Origin: Xenoacremonium recifei
Taxonomy: Eukaryota > Ascomycota > Sordariomycetes > Hypocreales > Nectriaceae
NCBI GenBank assembly: GCA_012184525.1
Contig: WOFQ01000001.1
Coordinates: forward strand, 930,001-994,000
Direction: 5' to 3'
DNA length: 64,000 bases
Shown here: positions 31,871 through 43,670 of the stretch, in pieces
How positions within the stretch are numbered: position 1 is the stretch's first letter
Layout: the number at the start of each line of letters is the position of its first letter
The notes under the pieces: model-generated
Database searches by the model: none
What the model was told of the DNA's origin: nothing
The model's input: the letters and a program-made list of their open reading frames with translations, nothing else
Position numbers and translations under genes: made by a program

Positions 31871-32321
31871 TGAAAAAAACGGCCATGAATTAAAATACAG
31901 ACAGCATACTGTCTGACAAGACGCATTAGATGAAGAAATTTGAGCTATGCTGCGATGAAGACTGTTGTTATCGTACATCCCCGGACCCCAATAATATTCC
32001 TCTTTACTTTGAACTTAGAATCCAGGACAAATACCTAAGGGGCTAGGAGGTGTTTAAAGCTTAAACTTGACTTAAAGAATCTGAAGCTAAAGACTATTCC
32101 AACAATTATAATAAAAAATCAGTGAGGATGCTATGAAGTATAAACAGTATAGGACTGAATGACTAGCACTTTAGGGCTCGAGTTCCCTTGATACACATCT
32201 CTAAACCATCGATTCATTAGTGGAGGATACATACAAAGCACCGTTTTTTATACAATCCTTGAAGAAGGCTAACCGCCAGAGAAGAGCGGAAGCGTATTCG
32301 ATGAATTAGATCCTACCCCAT
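31871..32321. other. AT-rich convergent intergenic region
   Basis: Two genes end towards each other here. The DNA is AT-rich with runs of A and T and no coding signal. Confidence 0.5.
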
Positions 32322-33328
32322 TCACACACGGTCATAATTCGCCCTTCTCGACGCATCCCCATCTCGATGTCCCATCCATGAAGAAAACGTCCCGTACGCA
32401 ATATTCCCATGTCCTCGAAGAGCCGCTCCCAGGCCCTCCTCATCAGCCTCGACTCTCCACAAGACCACGCTTCTGACAAACCCAAAGAACGACAGCCCCC
32501 AGAGGAAGATATTGCACCCCATCAACACCCCCTTAACAGCGCGACTCTCTTCTTCAAAGCACCTTCCCCAGAGGACGACGCTGGTGATTGTCGCAAAGAC
32601 GAGAATGGCTGAGTGCAGGTAGAGCATCGCAACACTAGACAACACTCGCACCTCGTGCACCAACAGGCCCCCGCCACAGAGGATGATAACGAAGGCAATA
32701 CACGGCTCAGCGTACTTCCAAAGCCTATCACTCGTGTCAGTTTCCCTATCTCTCCTCACAGAAGACAAACTCACCACTCCCAAAACTCCGCATCGCTATC
32801 CCCCTTCTTCCACAGCGTCACCCACGCCAACACACTAAACACCCCCAACGCAACCACCATCTGCACGCCCAACACCACCCCATCCATCACCACCCCCAGC
32901 ATCCTTCGCCGCCTCTCCTCCTTCACCCTCTTCGCCTCCTCATCCCCATCCTCCTCATCCACCCACGGCGGAAACGGCGTCAGCGGCTGCTGCTCCGGCC
33001 CACGAATCGTCTGCGCAGACACACTCCGCGGCCGAATAAACTCCGGCGACGAGGGCGTGAGACGGTACGGGTCAACGCTGCATGTTGTGCTTCTGTCAGG
33101 CGATGTCGTCGACGCGCTTTGCACGCTGAAACTCGGCGTGGGGAAGTCTGGCGGGAGACGTTGCGGCGATGGCGAGGCGATGCTTGAAGTGTCAGCTCGG
33201 CGTGGGGTGAGAGCCAGGGTGAGGTTGTGGGAGCGCGTGAAGGGGCGCTTGTGTTTGCGGCTGGGGCCGGGCGAGGACTGTTCGGGAGTTTCCATTGTGA
33301 GGTGGTGAGAAGTTGATGAGTCTTGCAT
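32322..33328 (-). CDS. multi-pass membrane protein with disordered N-terminus
   Basis: Exons 32775-33328 and 32322-32724 on the minus strand (intron GTGAGT..GATAG) give about 318 aa. The upstream in-frame extension to 33487 has no ATG, so the first ATG at 33328 (MQDSSTSHHL) is chosen. Residues 1-130 are Ser/Thr/Pro-rich with a DEEDGDEEAKR acidic-basic stretch. Then come about four membrane helices: MLGVVMDGVVLGVQMVVALG, IAFVIILCGGGLLVHEV, VAMLYLHSAILVFATIT and VLMGCNIFLWGLSFFGFVR. The tail is cytosolic and basic. No transporter signature is recognised; it resembles small fungal tetraspan proteins of unknown role. Confidence 0.65.
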
Positions 33329-33975
33329 TGAGACTGGACTCGAAGTTTTGTGCTGCAAGATTTGTGAGAGAGATGCAGGGAGGCTGGTAGCTGCTGTGTA
33401 ATGACTCGAGCTTGGATGCGATAGTCGGTTGAGGACTCTGATAGTGACTGACTCAGGATGCTCCTTCGGAGACGCTTCCCTATTCACCAGTGGTGAGCGA
33501 ATAAACTCAAAGATAATTAAGGATGAAAGGACACAATCGGCGAAAATATAGCCAGCCTGTTCATTTATCGGAATGACGTCTTATTTGTGACGTTGACACC
33601 TCGATAGATCGAGTACGTGTCTCGCGACTTCTTTGTCTCCTTGCCCCTCTTTAGGCGTGACAGTCTCACGTCTTTGTTGGTCATAAATGCTTGTGATTCT
33701 CACTTGGCCACATTCATTCAACGACGCAAGGTACAGTGTGGTGCACAAAGCCTCACAGTCTCTCCCAATCAATGCTTTGCCCATCAAGTTGTGAATTGAA
33801 GCCCCGTGATCTTATAAGCAACCCGTCCAGTCCTGCGCCGTCTCCAGCCATGCTGCCCTATGCACGTCCCAAAAACCTGCGTTTACCGCTTCTTATCGTT
33901 ACAGAATCCAAGTTCTTATTCTGAAATATCCCAGATCCAAAATATGCCCTGCGACCGTGACGCTCATGTAACTCA
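33329..33975. other. intergenic
   Basis: This separates the 5' end of the membrane-protein gene from the 3' end of the leftward peroxin gene. No gene is seen; frames of about 60 codons on the plus strand are chance-like. Confidence 0.5.
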
Positions 33976-35928
33976 TCACTCCAGGCTCATTCGGGCTTCA
34001 TCACCGATACCCCATTCTCCGCCCTCCTTGCCCTGCTTCTGGAGCTGCAAGGTCAGCTCAGTCCCCAGACTAGCAGCGTCGTCTTCTTCCAGCATCAGGC
34101 TGCTGCTTCTAGTACGCTCTTTTTCCGTTGTTGATCGGTCAGTCGCTCGTCTTCGCAAGAGGGGTGCCCGGAAGAATGATCTCGACGACGTCGAGTGTAC
34201 TGACAGAGCATCGTCTGCGGCTTTGGAGCTCGCATCATCGAAGTGGTCCTCGGAACGGGTTTTATCGAGGAAGGCTGGCTCAGGTCGCATTGGAGACACC
34301 ATCTTCTCGTCCGAGGTGCTGTATTCCTGGATCTTGAGGCTCGGCATCGATTTGTTGTTGCTACCATTCTTGGTCTCTGTCGCATCCAGTTCATGCGCCA
34401 ACTGCGAGTCATCGACTTCAACCAACTCTGCGTCGCGATACCACTTTCTCCGCCTCGTCCATCGGCTCCAGCCATCTTGGCCTCGCTTCCCGTTTTGCCA
34501 CTAGAGAATCGTCAGTCACGCTCAATTACATGGCATCGGACAACTTGCCTTGTTGTCGTAGAATATCCACCCGTTGATCCCTTCATCACTATCATAGTCC
34601 ACGTTTCCGTGCTCGTCGGGGACGCCATCTACGCGCCAGCGGCTGCCTTCCACCCACCTCCACTCCATACGGCTGGTATCCTCAACCTCGGGTAACTCAA
34701 AGTCATCCCTCGGCGGCGCCGGGTTATTATGTTCATCTGTCCATGCTGGACGTTCGTATGCAAAGAGACTGTTGGTCCAACCAAGACCAAGCCAGCGTCG
34801 TTGGTTCTCATATATAATAAACGTAAACTTGACGCCTGCCGTCTTGCTGCCCGCCCTCTTGTGGTTGGTGTTAAGGCTTGACGTCCGGCGGAGCGCCTTG
34901 GTCAGTTCCGACTCGTGCTTCTTGGCTACGAGTTGTGACCCAGCCTTGTTGGCTTCTGCCAAATCGGTTGTGAAGGTTTTGGCAGATCCCTCAAAGTGCA
35001 AGCCAGTGATGCCTGCGGCCAGCCTCCTCACTGTTGCGCTCCTCCACACGATGGCCCTCGACACGCGCATCACGCGGGCATGCCAGGTCAATACCAGCGT
35101 GCCTCCTACTAGGATGACTCGCCTCGTGGTGATGATTCGCCAAGGAGGAAGAGAGAGCGCCACCCAGAGAGGTGTAATGATGAGAAGGCGCATGAACATG
35201 ACTGTCAAGGCCGGGCGTGTCGTGGCACTCGTGGGAGTTCTTTGAGTGCTCAGAAAGTCGGTCATTTCAATCAGAGGGTCCATCAGGACGTTACACCGTC
35301 CGGTGAACTCCTTGAGGGTCTCGACGATTTCGTCTAGGGTCTTTTGGTGTTTTGTGTTGGTAACTTCTGAGTTGCCTCTCCGATGCTTGGCTTGCGCATC
35401 GAGGGCTTCTGCCTTGGCGGCTTTCTGTTGCGCACCATCACCGCCATTTGCGCGAGCCTTGGAAGTGGTATCCTTGCCATGACTCGGAGGCTCGGAAAAG
35501 CCACTGCTGCTCAAAGGGCTGTATCGTCGACCGTACATGCCTAAAATCAAGCCCACGCCGACCACGACGGGGCCTGCCCACATGAGCACAACATCGCCGT
35601 AGAGGACAATGGCCCAGAAGGCGCAGACGAGGAGAAAGCTCTGCCAGGAATCGCCGGAGCTCCAGGTGAGAAGCCCCGCCAGGGTATTCAGCGGGAGGAG
35701 GAAGGGGTGGCTATAGGCGAGGGCGCGGGTGATCTGGGGTGGTGTCGCGAGCAGCAGCGGGCTCTTCTGGTGGACGAGGATGGTCGATCGACGCGAGGAA
35801 CGTGAAGGGGTGTTCGCGGAGAGCGTCACGGGGGAGAAGGTGGCGTAGGTCGGAGGAGCGCTGCCTGAGGCGGGAGCGTCGAAGGTGGGAGGCGAAGCGC
35901 CGAGCGACGCATCGTCGCGGGAAGACAT
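33976..35928 (-). CDS. Pex24/dysferlin-domain peroxisomal membrane protein
   Basis: Minus-strand exons 34549-35928 and 33976-34500 give about 634 aa. The intron has a GC donor (AAG|GCAAGT) and a CTCTAG acceptor; splicing is required to read DNKWQNGKRGQDGW, and it completes the dysferlin module. N-terminal residues 60-150 hold paired hydrophobic hairpins of the reticulon-like type (SFLLVCAFWAIVLYGDVVLM, WAGPVVVGVGLILGMYG). More helices follow near 240-290. The dysferlin N part (FTFIIYENQRRWLGLGWT, then PAWTDEHNN) and C part (MEWRWVEGSRW, WTRRRKWYRDAEL) come next. This matches the Pex28-32/Pex24 family of ER-peroxisome membrane proteins that control peroxisome number and size. The C-terminal 120 residues are Ser/Glu-rich and likely disordered. 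Confidence 0.87.
34501..34548 (-). other. GC-AG intron of the Pex24-type gene
   Basis: A 48-bp intron with donor GCAAGT, a TGACTGAC branch and acceptor TCTCTAG. The otherwise perfect donor (AAG|GCAAGT) is the usual context of GC-AG introns. Reading through gives a stop after eight codons. Confidence 0.7.
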
Positions 35929-36856
35929 GGGCGCGGTAGCGGTAGCGGGAGCGAGCTGCGATAGCCAGGGCGTGTCCTAGAGGAAGCAGAAGAAGAAGCC
36001 AGAGTCAGCAACACGTTTGGCCAGTGGCGTCACGAGATCTCGTAAGGCCAGCGCAGCAGCCTCAGCCAGCCTCAGCCAGCCAGCCAGCCTCGCTACCCCG
36101 GATCCGCAGGAAGGCGGCAGCGCACGCTCCAGCGACGTCAGACGTGAAGACGAGAGCTCTCACTAGTCGGCGGTCTCGACGTCATGACATAGCTTGCGCG
36201 CGTGATGGGATGGCCGGGGGTCGATGACGCTGTGAGGGTGACGGGCAGAATCAAGGAGAGAGCAAAAAGGTGTTGGTTGTGTTGTCGCGACAAGCAAGAG
36301 AGAGACATGTAGAGATGAGATAGAAGGGAGGCCGAGTCAGACGGGAGCAAGACATGGCAATGGCAGGCAGCGCAATGGAACTCACCAGGGCAGCCATTTA
36401 CAAATCGATCCGCTGGCTCCAGCGCCTCAGCCCCAGCAATCCAGACGTCATTGGAGGGGGGTTTGCGCGGCTTAGGGAGGTCCTTCAGCGCCCGCGCGCC
36501 CAACCGAGAAAAAGACGATGATGAAAAACGAAGGCGCGCGACAGGAGCAATGCCTGTTGCAAGGAAATGTGTATGCAGTTGGATACTTCATCCATCCTCC
36601 GTCTGACTCGATCGCCGCGGCCCGTGACTGTCCCACGTGAGATGGAGGGAGCGGAGGCGTTCCTTCCCTTTCGTCGGCAATCACATGCCAGCCAGCCTAC
36701 CAACCTTACCTGGAGAGTTTGCCGTAACCAGCCGAGTCCGGGGAAGATGACATAATCTACCCTATACCTCGACCCAAGAGCATTCAAACATTTGAGTAGG
36801 TGGCCGGAATAGAAGGGTAAATGTCAAACAGTGTTTTGGATTTCTTGTCTGATTAT
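35929..36856. other. intergenic with a short CAGCC repeat
   Basis: No gene is supported. This holds the 5' region of the peroxin gene and the 3' flank of the second Zn2Cys6 gene. A small tandem repeat lies at 36060-36092. Confidence 0.5.
36060..36092 (+). repeat. short imperfect tandem repeat
   Basis: Repeats of CCTCAGCCAG followed by CCAGCCAGCC, a microsatellite-like run in the 5' flank of the peroxin gene. Confidence 0.5.
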
Positions 36857-38666
36857 TTATTGGCCAAGCTCCTCAGAAGCTTTCGAATTCAGCTTTGCCA
36901 AAATATCAAGAAGTCGCCTCATATATATATTCATGCGTTCCTTGATGGCCTCATCGTCGACTGTCTGGATCATTTCCAGCAAGACCGTACCCACCAACCG
37001 AATTCTTTCTACCTATGCCAGGTAAGCCGAGCTCTATCCTATTAAAAATGGATTGAAATGCACTTACGCTAGGTTCGCCTTTGATCTGATGATAAACAAA
37101 GGGAATATCCTCCATAGTATGAATGAAGTCTTGTATTACTTCTACCTTCTTCAATATGATCCTCAAAGGCTCGTCGATGAGCCCCACAAGTTCAAGAAAC
37201 CCGTTCTGGATACATTCTTGTAAAATAACTAGGCGTAAACAGTGGTTGCTCATGAGCAGCGTGCATCTTTGAACCCAAAACGATCGTTTCTGATAAGATT
37301 CGCTGCTGCTGTCCTCAAGGGAAGGCCAAAGGCTCGACACTGTCAACCAAGGTGGTAGTGCATCTAGAATACCATTAAATTCGAGGTAGTCGGTAGTAAT
37401 TTGTTTCATTCGAGCTGATATATCATGTTCTGTCGTCTCGCTTGCCCCTGTGCTTGTAACAATTCTCGTGGCCAATGACCAGAGGCGTGTCACGAGGTGA
37501 AACCCAATCAATAAGCGATCTTCAAAGGAGTTTCCGTACCAAGGTATGTTGGAGTCCAATAAAGGAACAAATGGTTCCCCGACTTGATGCAGGTCGAATT
37601 CCTTTCTGAACGAAAAGTCTTGGAGAATAGAGGGTCGGGTTTTGAGGCAAAAAGATGCCTTGTCAGAGATATACAGATGCCAGAAATTTTGGCGAAGTAA
37701 TTGTGATTCAACAGGATCGTATTCCTTGACTGCGTCTTCCCTGTGGAGATTGAGAGTCCGAGCTATGAGAGTTGCTTGCCCAATAAGGTGGAATGCCATG
37801 CCGTGTTTTCCTACAATGTGCTGGGCCGCGGTATAATGCAAATCCCGGATACTCAAGGAAGACGAGTCGGGGTATTCCAGATCATACTCCTCGTAGGCTT
37901 TCAAGAGTTTCCTCGATGCCTGGAAGAACATTGTCGCAACAGTGTGTCCATATGCCAGGATTGACTCAGGCATAACTGATGCGGTCGAGGCACACACTGC
38001 CGTAAGGAGAGTGAATGACCTCAGGCGGTGCACTGTTTGGCGAAAATCAGAAGCACTAAAAATGCCTCTGGAAGGGCTTTCCGAAAAGTAAATGGGTGCA
38101 TTTGCCTTCAGAGTGGCTTCATGAATGATTGGGCAAGTTGGATATGTATACTGCATAAAAAGGTTGATGCAGGTATTAACCAATTCTAAAGCCGTTATCG
38201 ATGGCACGGCGAATTGGATCGCGATCAACAAGTCGTCTCGTATAGCCTCAACGATCTCAGGTGAATAATCAAATGCAAAGGACCATACTTCAATCGTAGG
38301 GCGAAGTGTTGCTGATGGAGCCAAGCTTAGTGTACTGTGTGCTGATGCACAATCGCTCTCCGTGAGGGACAAGCTCGCCTGAGGTTCGAGGCCATGACCC
38401 GCAACTTCGATTTGTACGCTTAGCTCCTGGTCGCCAGCATGAAGGATGTTGCTAGGAGTATCTTGGGTGTTTCGCGGAGGTCCGGCAGCCCTTGTGGATG
38501 ATCCTCGTGGGCCTCGTTTCAAACGCCGTGCCGTGAACTGGCAGGCGAGTCCAGACACACAGCAGTTCGCACATGGTTCTCGGGAGTCACACTTGACCTT
38601 CCGTCTCCTACACGAATCACAAGCGCGCTGGGCGATTGAGGCCCGTGGATGTGAAGGCATAGACAT
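36857..38666 (-). CDS. Zn2Cys6 transcription factor of the glycoside cluster (584 aa)
   Basis: Minus-strand exons 37068-38666 and 36857-37012. The 55-bp intron (GTAAGT..GGCATAG) joins IKGEPS to VERIRLVGTVLLEMIQTVDD in phase and ends NSKASEELGQ; reading through it gives a wrong end at 36951. The zinc cluster is RACDSCRRRKVKCDSREPC then ANCCVSGLACQFT (CX2CX6CX5CX2CX6C; Cys16, 19, 26, 32, 35, 42). It is followed by the basic linker RRLKRGPRGSS, which recalls the KRGPKS linker of maltose/beta-glucoside activators (Mal63, BglR/COL-26 type). The middle homology region includes FRQTVHRLRSFTLLTAVCAS and FHLIGQATLIARTLNLHRED. It diverges from the GH1 gene. A CCGCGGAG site lies only 25 bp upstream of the ATG, so it may regulate itself. 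Confidence 0.88.
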
Positions 38667-38690
38667 GGTTCAGGTATGCCGTGTCGGTTT

Positions 38691-38698
38691 CCGCGGAG
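38691..38698 (-). promoter_or_regulatory. CTCCGCGG element next to the regulator start
   Basis: CCGCGGAG on the plus strand, so CTCCGCGG facing the regulator gene, 25 bp before its ATG. The position suggests autoregulation, possibly by blocking. Confidence 0.5.
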
Positions 38699-38930
38699 GC
38701 TGTGTGTGGACGAGAAACCTGACAACCTGGACCTGATCCCAACTCAGCGTTCTTTTGTTAAGCCCCGCGGATCTTCAGTGGAGTGATTAGAGGGAGGATC
38801 CCTGGCTATACATGGACTGGGAAGAATTATTGCGAAGTTTAAGGTTGTCACGTTGTCCGGAGGCATAGAGAGTAAAGATACCCCACACGTCTGGGAAGCC
38901 GAGTCAAGCGGGTCCTCGACTAAAGGACGA

Positions 38931-38941
38931 TTTCTCCGCGG
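38931..38941 (+). promoter_or_regulatory. TTTCTCCGCGG element, regulator/GH1 promoter
   Basis: The exact 11-mer found four times in this cluster. It is 300 bp before the GH1 ATG and 265 bp before the regulator ATG. Confidence 0.6.
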
Positions 38942-39240
38942 CGATACTCGGCATTCCTACGGAGTAGTACGCACTTAATTCGTCTAGAAGCTACTCGGGC
39001 ATGAATCCCATGGCTACCGAGATCCTTCAAAGGCAATCTAGGAGAGAAATTACTCTGTATCAGTTGCTAAATGCCCATTTCCGACTTAAGCCATGCATGC
39101 CTCGTGATTTAAGCAATGCCTTCTCTTCCAGCCATGTACGGAGGTACTTTCTCTGTTTTCTTTTCCACCTTTTCCACGTTGTTTTCACTTTTGTCTTCCG
39201 TTTCCCACGTTTTGCCGCCGTCGCTCTACCCCCCTGCACA

Positions 39241-40818
39241 ATGACCGTTGAAGCTTCCATGTTCCTCGCTGCTGATGTGGTCAAGGTCCACAACAAATCG
39301 ACATACCATGATCTCCCTGTCGAAGAACTCAAGCTGCCCCACGATTTTACTTGGGGAGCTGCCACAGCAGCATTCCAGATTGAGGGTGCTGTTGACCGCG
39401 ATGGCAAGGGTCAATCCATATGGGATACTTTCACCCATCTCGAGCCATCGCGAACCAACAATGAGAATGCAGACATTGCCTGTGATCATTATAGCCGATG
39501 GGAAGAAGATGTTGAGTTAATGGTCAACCTTGGTGCCGAGGTCTACCGCTTCTCGATTGCTTGGTCTCGTATCATTCCACTTGGAGGTCGTCACGATCCT
39601 ATCAACGAGAAGGGAATCGAGTTCTATAGCAAGCTCATTGACAAAGTTCTGGCATCTGGCATCGAGCCCGTAGTGACACTATATCACTGGGATCTTCCCC
39701 AAGCACTTTATGACCGTTACAATGGCTTTCTTGATACCGAAGAGTTTCGAGCCGACTTTAAGCATTATGCTAGATTGTGCTTTGGCCGGTTTGGTACACG
39801 GGTCAAAAAATGGATTACCTTCAATGAGCCTTACATCATATCTATTTTTGGTCATCATAGTGGTGTTCTGGCTCCAGGACACAACAAAGAGACCGGGTTC
39901 GACACCAAAACAGAACCATGGCGAGTTGGACATTCGCTGGTAATCTCACATGCATCTGTCGTCGAGGTTTATCATAAAGAGTTCTACCCTACACAGAACG
40001 GCAGCATCTCAATAGTTCTCAATGGTCACTTCTACGAACCGTACAATAAATTGAAACAAGCCGATATCGATGCAGCTCAGCGACGTCTCGAGTTCTACAT
40101 TGGCTGGTTTGGCGATCCTATTTTTCTTGGAAACGATTATCCAGCCGCCATGCAAAAGCAGTTGGGTTCTCGTCTCCCAGAATTCACCGTCCCTGAGCGA
40201 GATCTTCTCCGCCGGACAGCGCACCTCAATGCCTTCTATGGCATGAACCACTACTCGACTAAGTTCGCACGTGCGCTTCCAGACCCTCCCGCCGATGATG
40301 ACTGGACAGGAAATGTGGAAGAGCTTTCGATTAACAGTGACGGCATCGAGATTGGACCTCCGTCTGGTGTTCTCTGGCTTCGTGTCGCTCCCCAGGGCTT
40401 TCGAAAACTCTTGAATTGGATCTGGGACCGATATCACCTTCCTATTATTGTCACTGAGAATGGCTGTCCTTGTTCTGGTGAGGAGGATGTCAAAGTAGCA
40501 ATCCATGATAAATTTCGACAGAGGTACGTTGGTCTGTATTTGGATGCCATTTCCAGGGCAATTTATACCGATGGAGTTCCAGTCCTGGGTTACTATGCTT
40601 GGAGTCTGATGGATAATTTTGGTATGGCAATCTCCCTCTTTTAAGTCATTTCTACTCTGAAGTTTATGGCTAATGGGGTACTAGAGTGGTCTGCTGGATA
40701 TGGCCCACGCTTCGGGATTGTTCATACTGATTATAAAACGCTGAAGCGGACACCTAAAGGATCAGCATATTATTTGAGAGATTCAATTTCACGGAGAAGG
40801 AGTGTTTCTAGACATTAA
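39241..40818 (+). CDS. GH1 beta-glucosidase, intracellular
   Basis: Exons 39241-40621 and 40685-40818 (intron GTATGG..TACTAG) give about 504 aa. It hydrolyses terminal beta-D-glucosidic (or galactosidic) bonds. The family start LPHDFTWGAATAAFQIEGA and the two catalytic glutamates are present: acid/base Glu196 in TFNEP and nucleophile Glu406 in IVTENGC. The C-terminal WSLMDNFEWSAGYGPRFG forms across the splice site. The ATG at 39241 is preferred: it has a CACAATGAC context and is preceded by a pyrimidine-rich leader, and no GH1 protein needs the extra 80 residues from 39001. There is no signal peptide, so the enzyme should act inside the cell on imported glycosides. Confidence 0.92.
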
Positions 40819-41342
40819 GACTCGATAGATTTTCGTGGCCGCGTTTGGGGCAGGACATTAGTAACCACTTTCCCCCCTTAAAGTGACTCATGACGTTTCA
40901 TCACCACCGGACCTAGGACGTACGGAGCTAATTATTATATGAATATATAGACTAAGATATAAAAGAATTGAGAAGATGGTCAAACTGACCTAGATTCGTA
41001 GTGTTAACCTATAGTGAATGTTAATGATAGACCTCATTTCACTAAATCAGCTACCAGGCTGAGTGTTACAAATTGAAGAATCAGACTCAGCGGCAGTTAC
41101 GTTTAGAGGATTTGGCTGCAATTATGGTTGATATGGAGAATTTACTTATGCTGGACTAAGCCCCAATCAATCTGGAGTCACCCCATGTGTGAGATTCACT
41201 GGACCATTATTTTGAAACAACCCCTTAACTTTGATCAAGCACCACCGTTATTTGATCCAAGCGTTAACTGCCCTCGCCTCTGCAGGACTCAGAGTTTGTG
41301 ATCTGAGGCTGTTGCCCATAGTTTTCCGCTCACACGGAACGA
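40819..41342. other. convergent AT-rich intergenic region
   Basis: The GH1 and sugar-transporter genes end towards each other. AT-rich, no coding signal. Confidence 0.5.
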
Positions 41343-43174
41343 CTACTTCTCACCATTCATAGTCGTCATGACAGTCTGAATAGTTTTCGGCTCCAGAGAT
41401 TTCTTGACTGGGTCTTCAGCCTCAAAGACCTCCCGAAGCTCCTCAAGGGTACGACCTCTCGTCTCGGGCCAGAAGTAGTAGATAACAGCAAACTCAATGA
41501 TGTCCCAACCGATAAAAACAAGATAGAAGTAGTACTTTATGTGCTCAAACGCAGGACCAGACGAGTATTGGATGATGGCAGATGCAGCAGCCGTCCCAAA
41601 CTGAGCTAATGATTTGCCCTTCGCACGAGTGTTGGTGTCAAGCACTTCAACAATGTACATCGGAGATAGTGGGGTCCAGCCGAATGAATAGCTGATGCCG
41701 AAGAGGTAGATGAATGCGATAGAAGCGTTGGCGTTGGAGGAGTTGTTGGGGTTCAACTCTGCGTATCGAGAGGTCGGTGTAATAATAGCAAAGCAGAGAA
41801 TGCAAAAGCCCAGTGTCGAGAGAAGCAGCACTCGCCTTCCAACCAGGTCGATAAGTCGTGCTCCGACCAGAGCAGTGAGGAATGTGATGACGGCGTAGAT
41901 GGCATTCAGCATTAGCTTCCTCTGCTCAGATGTGATTCCGGCGTTCTCGAGCGCGACAGGAAGATAATAACTTGTGATCGAGTTACCGCACCACTGGGCA
42001 AAGAAGGCCATCGTCATGACGCAGAACAGCCGGCGTCGAGCGGCACGAGTCTTCCAAAGATCGCGGTAGTCCCACCATCTCTTATCAGATCCGGTAGTCG
42101 AGATCTGATACTCCATTTCTGCCATCTCAAGTTTGACAAGCGGATGATTTTCGTCTCCCTCGCCATGGTAACGAATGAGAACTTTACGCGCGGCCTCTCG
42201 TCGTCCATGAGCAATATACCATCGAGGGCTTTCGGGAAGAAGCCAGACAGTCAAAGTGAGAAAGCCAGCGGCAATCAACTGACAATATAGTGGGAGACGC
42301 CACCCATTTGGGCCTCTATATTGAGCTGCGTAAACGACCCAGGATGCGGTAATAGAACCAAGGCCCCTAGATGGCGTATTAGTGGGGGATCAAGAATTCT
42401 CCTCTTGTTCTTAGGATGGACGAACCAGAAAGCATTGTAAATACCCATCAATGTTCCGCGCCAAACTGGATGTGCCATTTCGCCGACGTAGATGGGGGAA
42501 CTAACGTTGAGGAAAGCGACGCCAAATCCAAGGACAAAGCGACCTCCCATAAACATGTTATGTGTACTGGAACGAGCAGCGACCAAGGATCCGGCGATTA
42601 CAATCACAGCACCTGTAAAGATGCCAGCACGGCGACCAAGGTAGTCATTTGTAGGACCAACGAAGGGGAGTGCCGCAATGACACCTGATCTCGATGTTAA
42701 AATCATGTGCGGACCATTAGGCCTAAGCTGTCTTACCGATGTTGTAAATAGCGAAGATGAGACCGGTGCTAGAAGATGCCGATTTCCTGTAGATAGTCAG
42801 CCGAGAAACCCCCGACAGGTCTCGTTAGGGGAGAACACACATATGAAAGTGTTCCTGGTAAGACGTCATGGCGTTCAGACCCCTACAAAACACGTTAGAT
42901 CTTATCCAATTCTGCAGTCAGGATGGAGAGCCACAAACCCCATGACAGAACCATCATATCCATTTGTGCATGCGCCAAAGTAGCCGATGAGGAGGCAGAG
43001 GTACAGACCGAACATGTGTTTAGTCCAGGGAGAGTATTCAACAGTCTCATTGGTGTCGGCGATCTGAACAGCCTCGGCGCTGGACACGGGCTCGTCAGGA
43101 CCTCGTTCATCGCCGGCCCAATTGACGTGCTCCATTTCAGGGGCATGAGCCCCCGTCTTGTTGGATGAAGCCAT
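41343..43174 (-). CDS. MFS sugar transporter (lactose/cellodextrin permease type)
   Basis: Five minus-strand exons: 42939-43174, 42841-42882, 42737-42786, 42426-42684 and 41343-42366, about 536 aa. The donors are weak in places (GTTTGT, GTGTGT, GTTCGT) but all phases agree, and splicing rebuilds GYDGSVMGGLNAMTSYQEHF and NDYLGRRAG, the sugar-transporter signature between helices 2 and 3. Later come PESPRWYIAHGRREAARKVL after helix 6 and FGISYSFGWTPLSPMYIVEV and YYFWPETRGRTLEEL near the end, all standard for the sugar porter family. Long central loop features resemble fungal lactose/cellodextrin permeases rather than hexose carriers. Two CTCCGCGG elements stand in its promoter. It probably imports the di- or oligosaccharide cleaved by the neighbouring enzymes. 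Confidence 0.88.
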
Positions 43175-43467
43175 AGGAGAGGTAGGATTTAGACAGACGC
43201 GATATTGACAAGCCGTGACTCTATCACTGTGTGATGATTGCTAAACAGCAATGTTACAACAGCAGATGCACGTGAATATATATTCTGGTAGTCAGTCAAA
43301 TGGCGAGAATGTCTGTTGCCTCCCCTCTTCGGCGAGAAGTGCGTTCCCCACGGGGTTGAGGTTCAACTTACGATGATCCGGGGCAGTATTGGACTCGGTC
43401 TCTTGGTGTTCTCCGAGGGCTGGACCCAGACCATGCTATTAGCGTGGCATTCAGGCGTCTATAATTC

Positions 43468-43477
43468 CTCCGCGGAG
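43468..43477. promoter_or_regulatory. palindromic CTCCGCGGAG element, transporter promoter
   Basis: A perfect 10-bp palindrome about 294 bp upstream of the transporter ATG; identical to the one at 49885-49894. Confidence 0.6.
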
Positions 43478-43577
43478 ACCCATCTCGGTTGGAGTAGGAT
43501 GGTGTTAGTCTGTCAAGGCCAAGGAGCCTTTTCCCATTCCGCGTACGGAATCGATCGCGATTCGTTGAAAAGCCCGA

Positions 43578-43589
43578 GGGGGGGGGGGG
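43578..43589 (+). repeat. G12 homopolymer
   Basis: Twelve consecutive G between the two CTCCGCGG elements of the transporter promoter. The length may vary between strains or be a sequencing risk. Confidence 0.7.
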
Positions 43590-43659
43590 TTTGCGCCGTA
43601 GACTATCCCCGGATGCCTCCACCGTTTGGCAAAGGAGGAGGCACACCGCTACGGGCGGA

Positions 43660-43670
43660 TTTCTCCGCGG
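43660..43670 (+). promoter_or_regulatory. TTTCTCCGCGG element, transporter promoter
   Basis: Exact copy of the cluster 11-mer, followed by GC as at 46395. Confidence 0.6.

Larger units (their letters stand above)
38667..39240. promoter_or_regulatory. divergent promoter of the regulator and GH1 genes
   Basis: 574 bp shared by two divergent genes, with CTCCGCGG elements at 38691-38698 and 38931-38941 and a further CCGCGG at 38765-38770. The part just before 39241 is a pyrimidine-rich leader (39130-39235). An upstream in-frame ATG at 39001 would add 80 residues unlike any GH1 start. Confidence 0.7.

Noticed and set aside
36951..37067. Read-through end of the second Zn2Cys6 protein
   Set aside because: The GTAAGT..CATAG intron restores a conserved-looking C-terminus in another frame, ending at 36857.
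39001..39240. 80-residue N-terminal extension of the GH1 protein from an upstream ATG
   Set aside because: Unlike any GH1 start, contains a pyrimidine-rich tract, and the ATG at 39241 has a better context.
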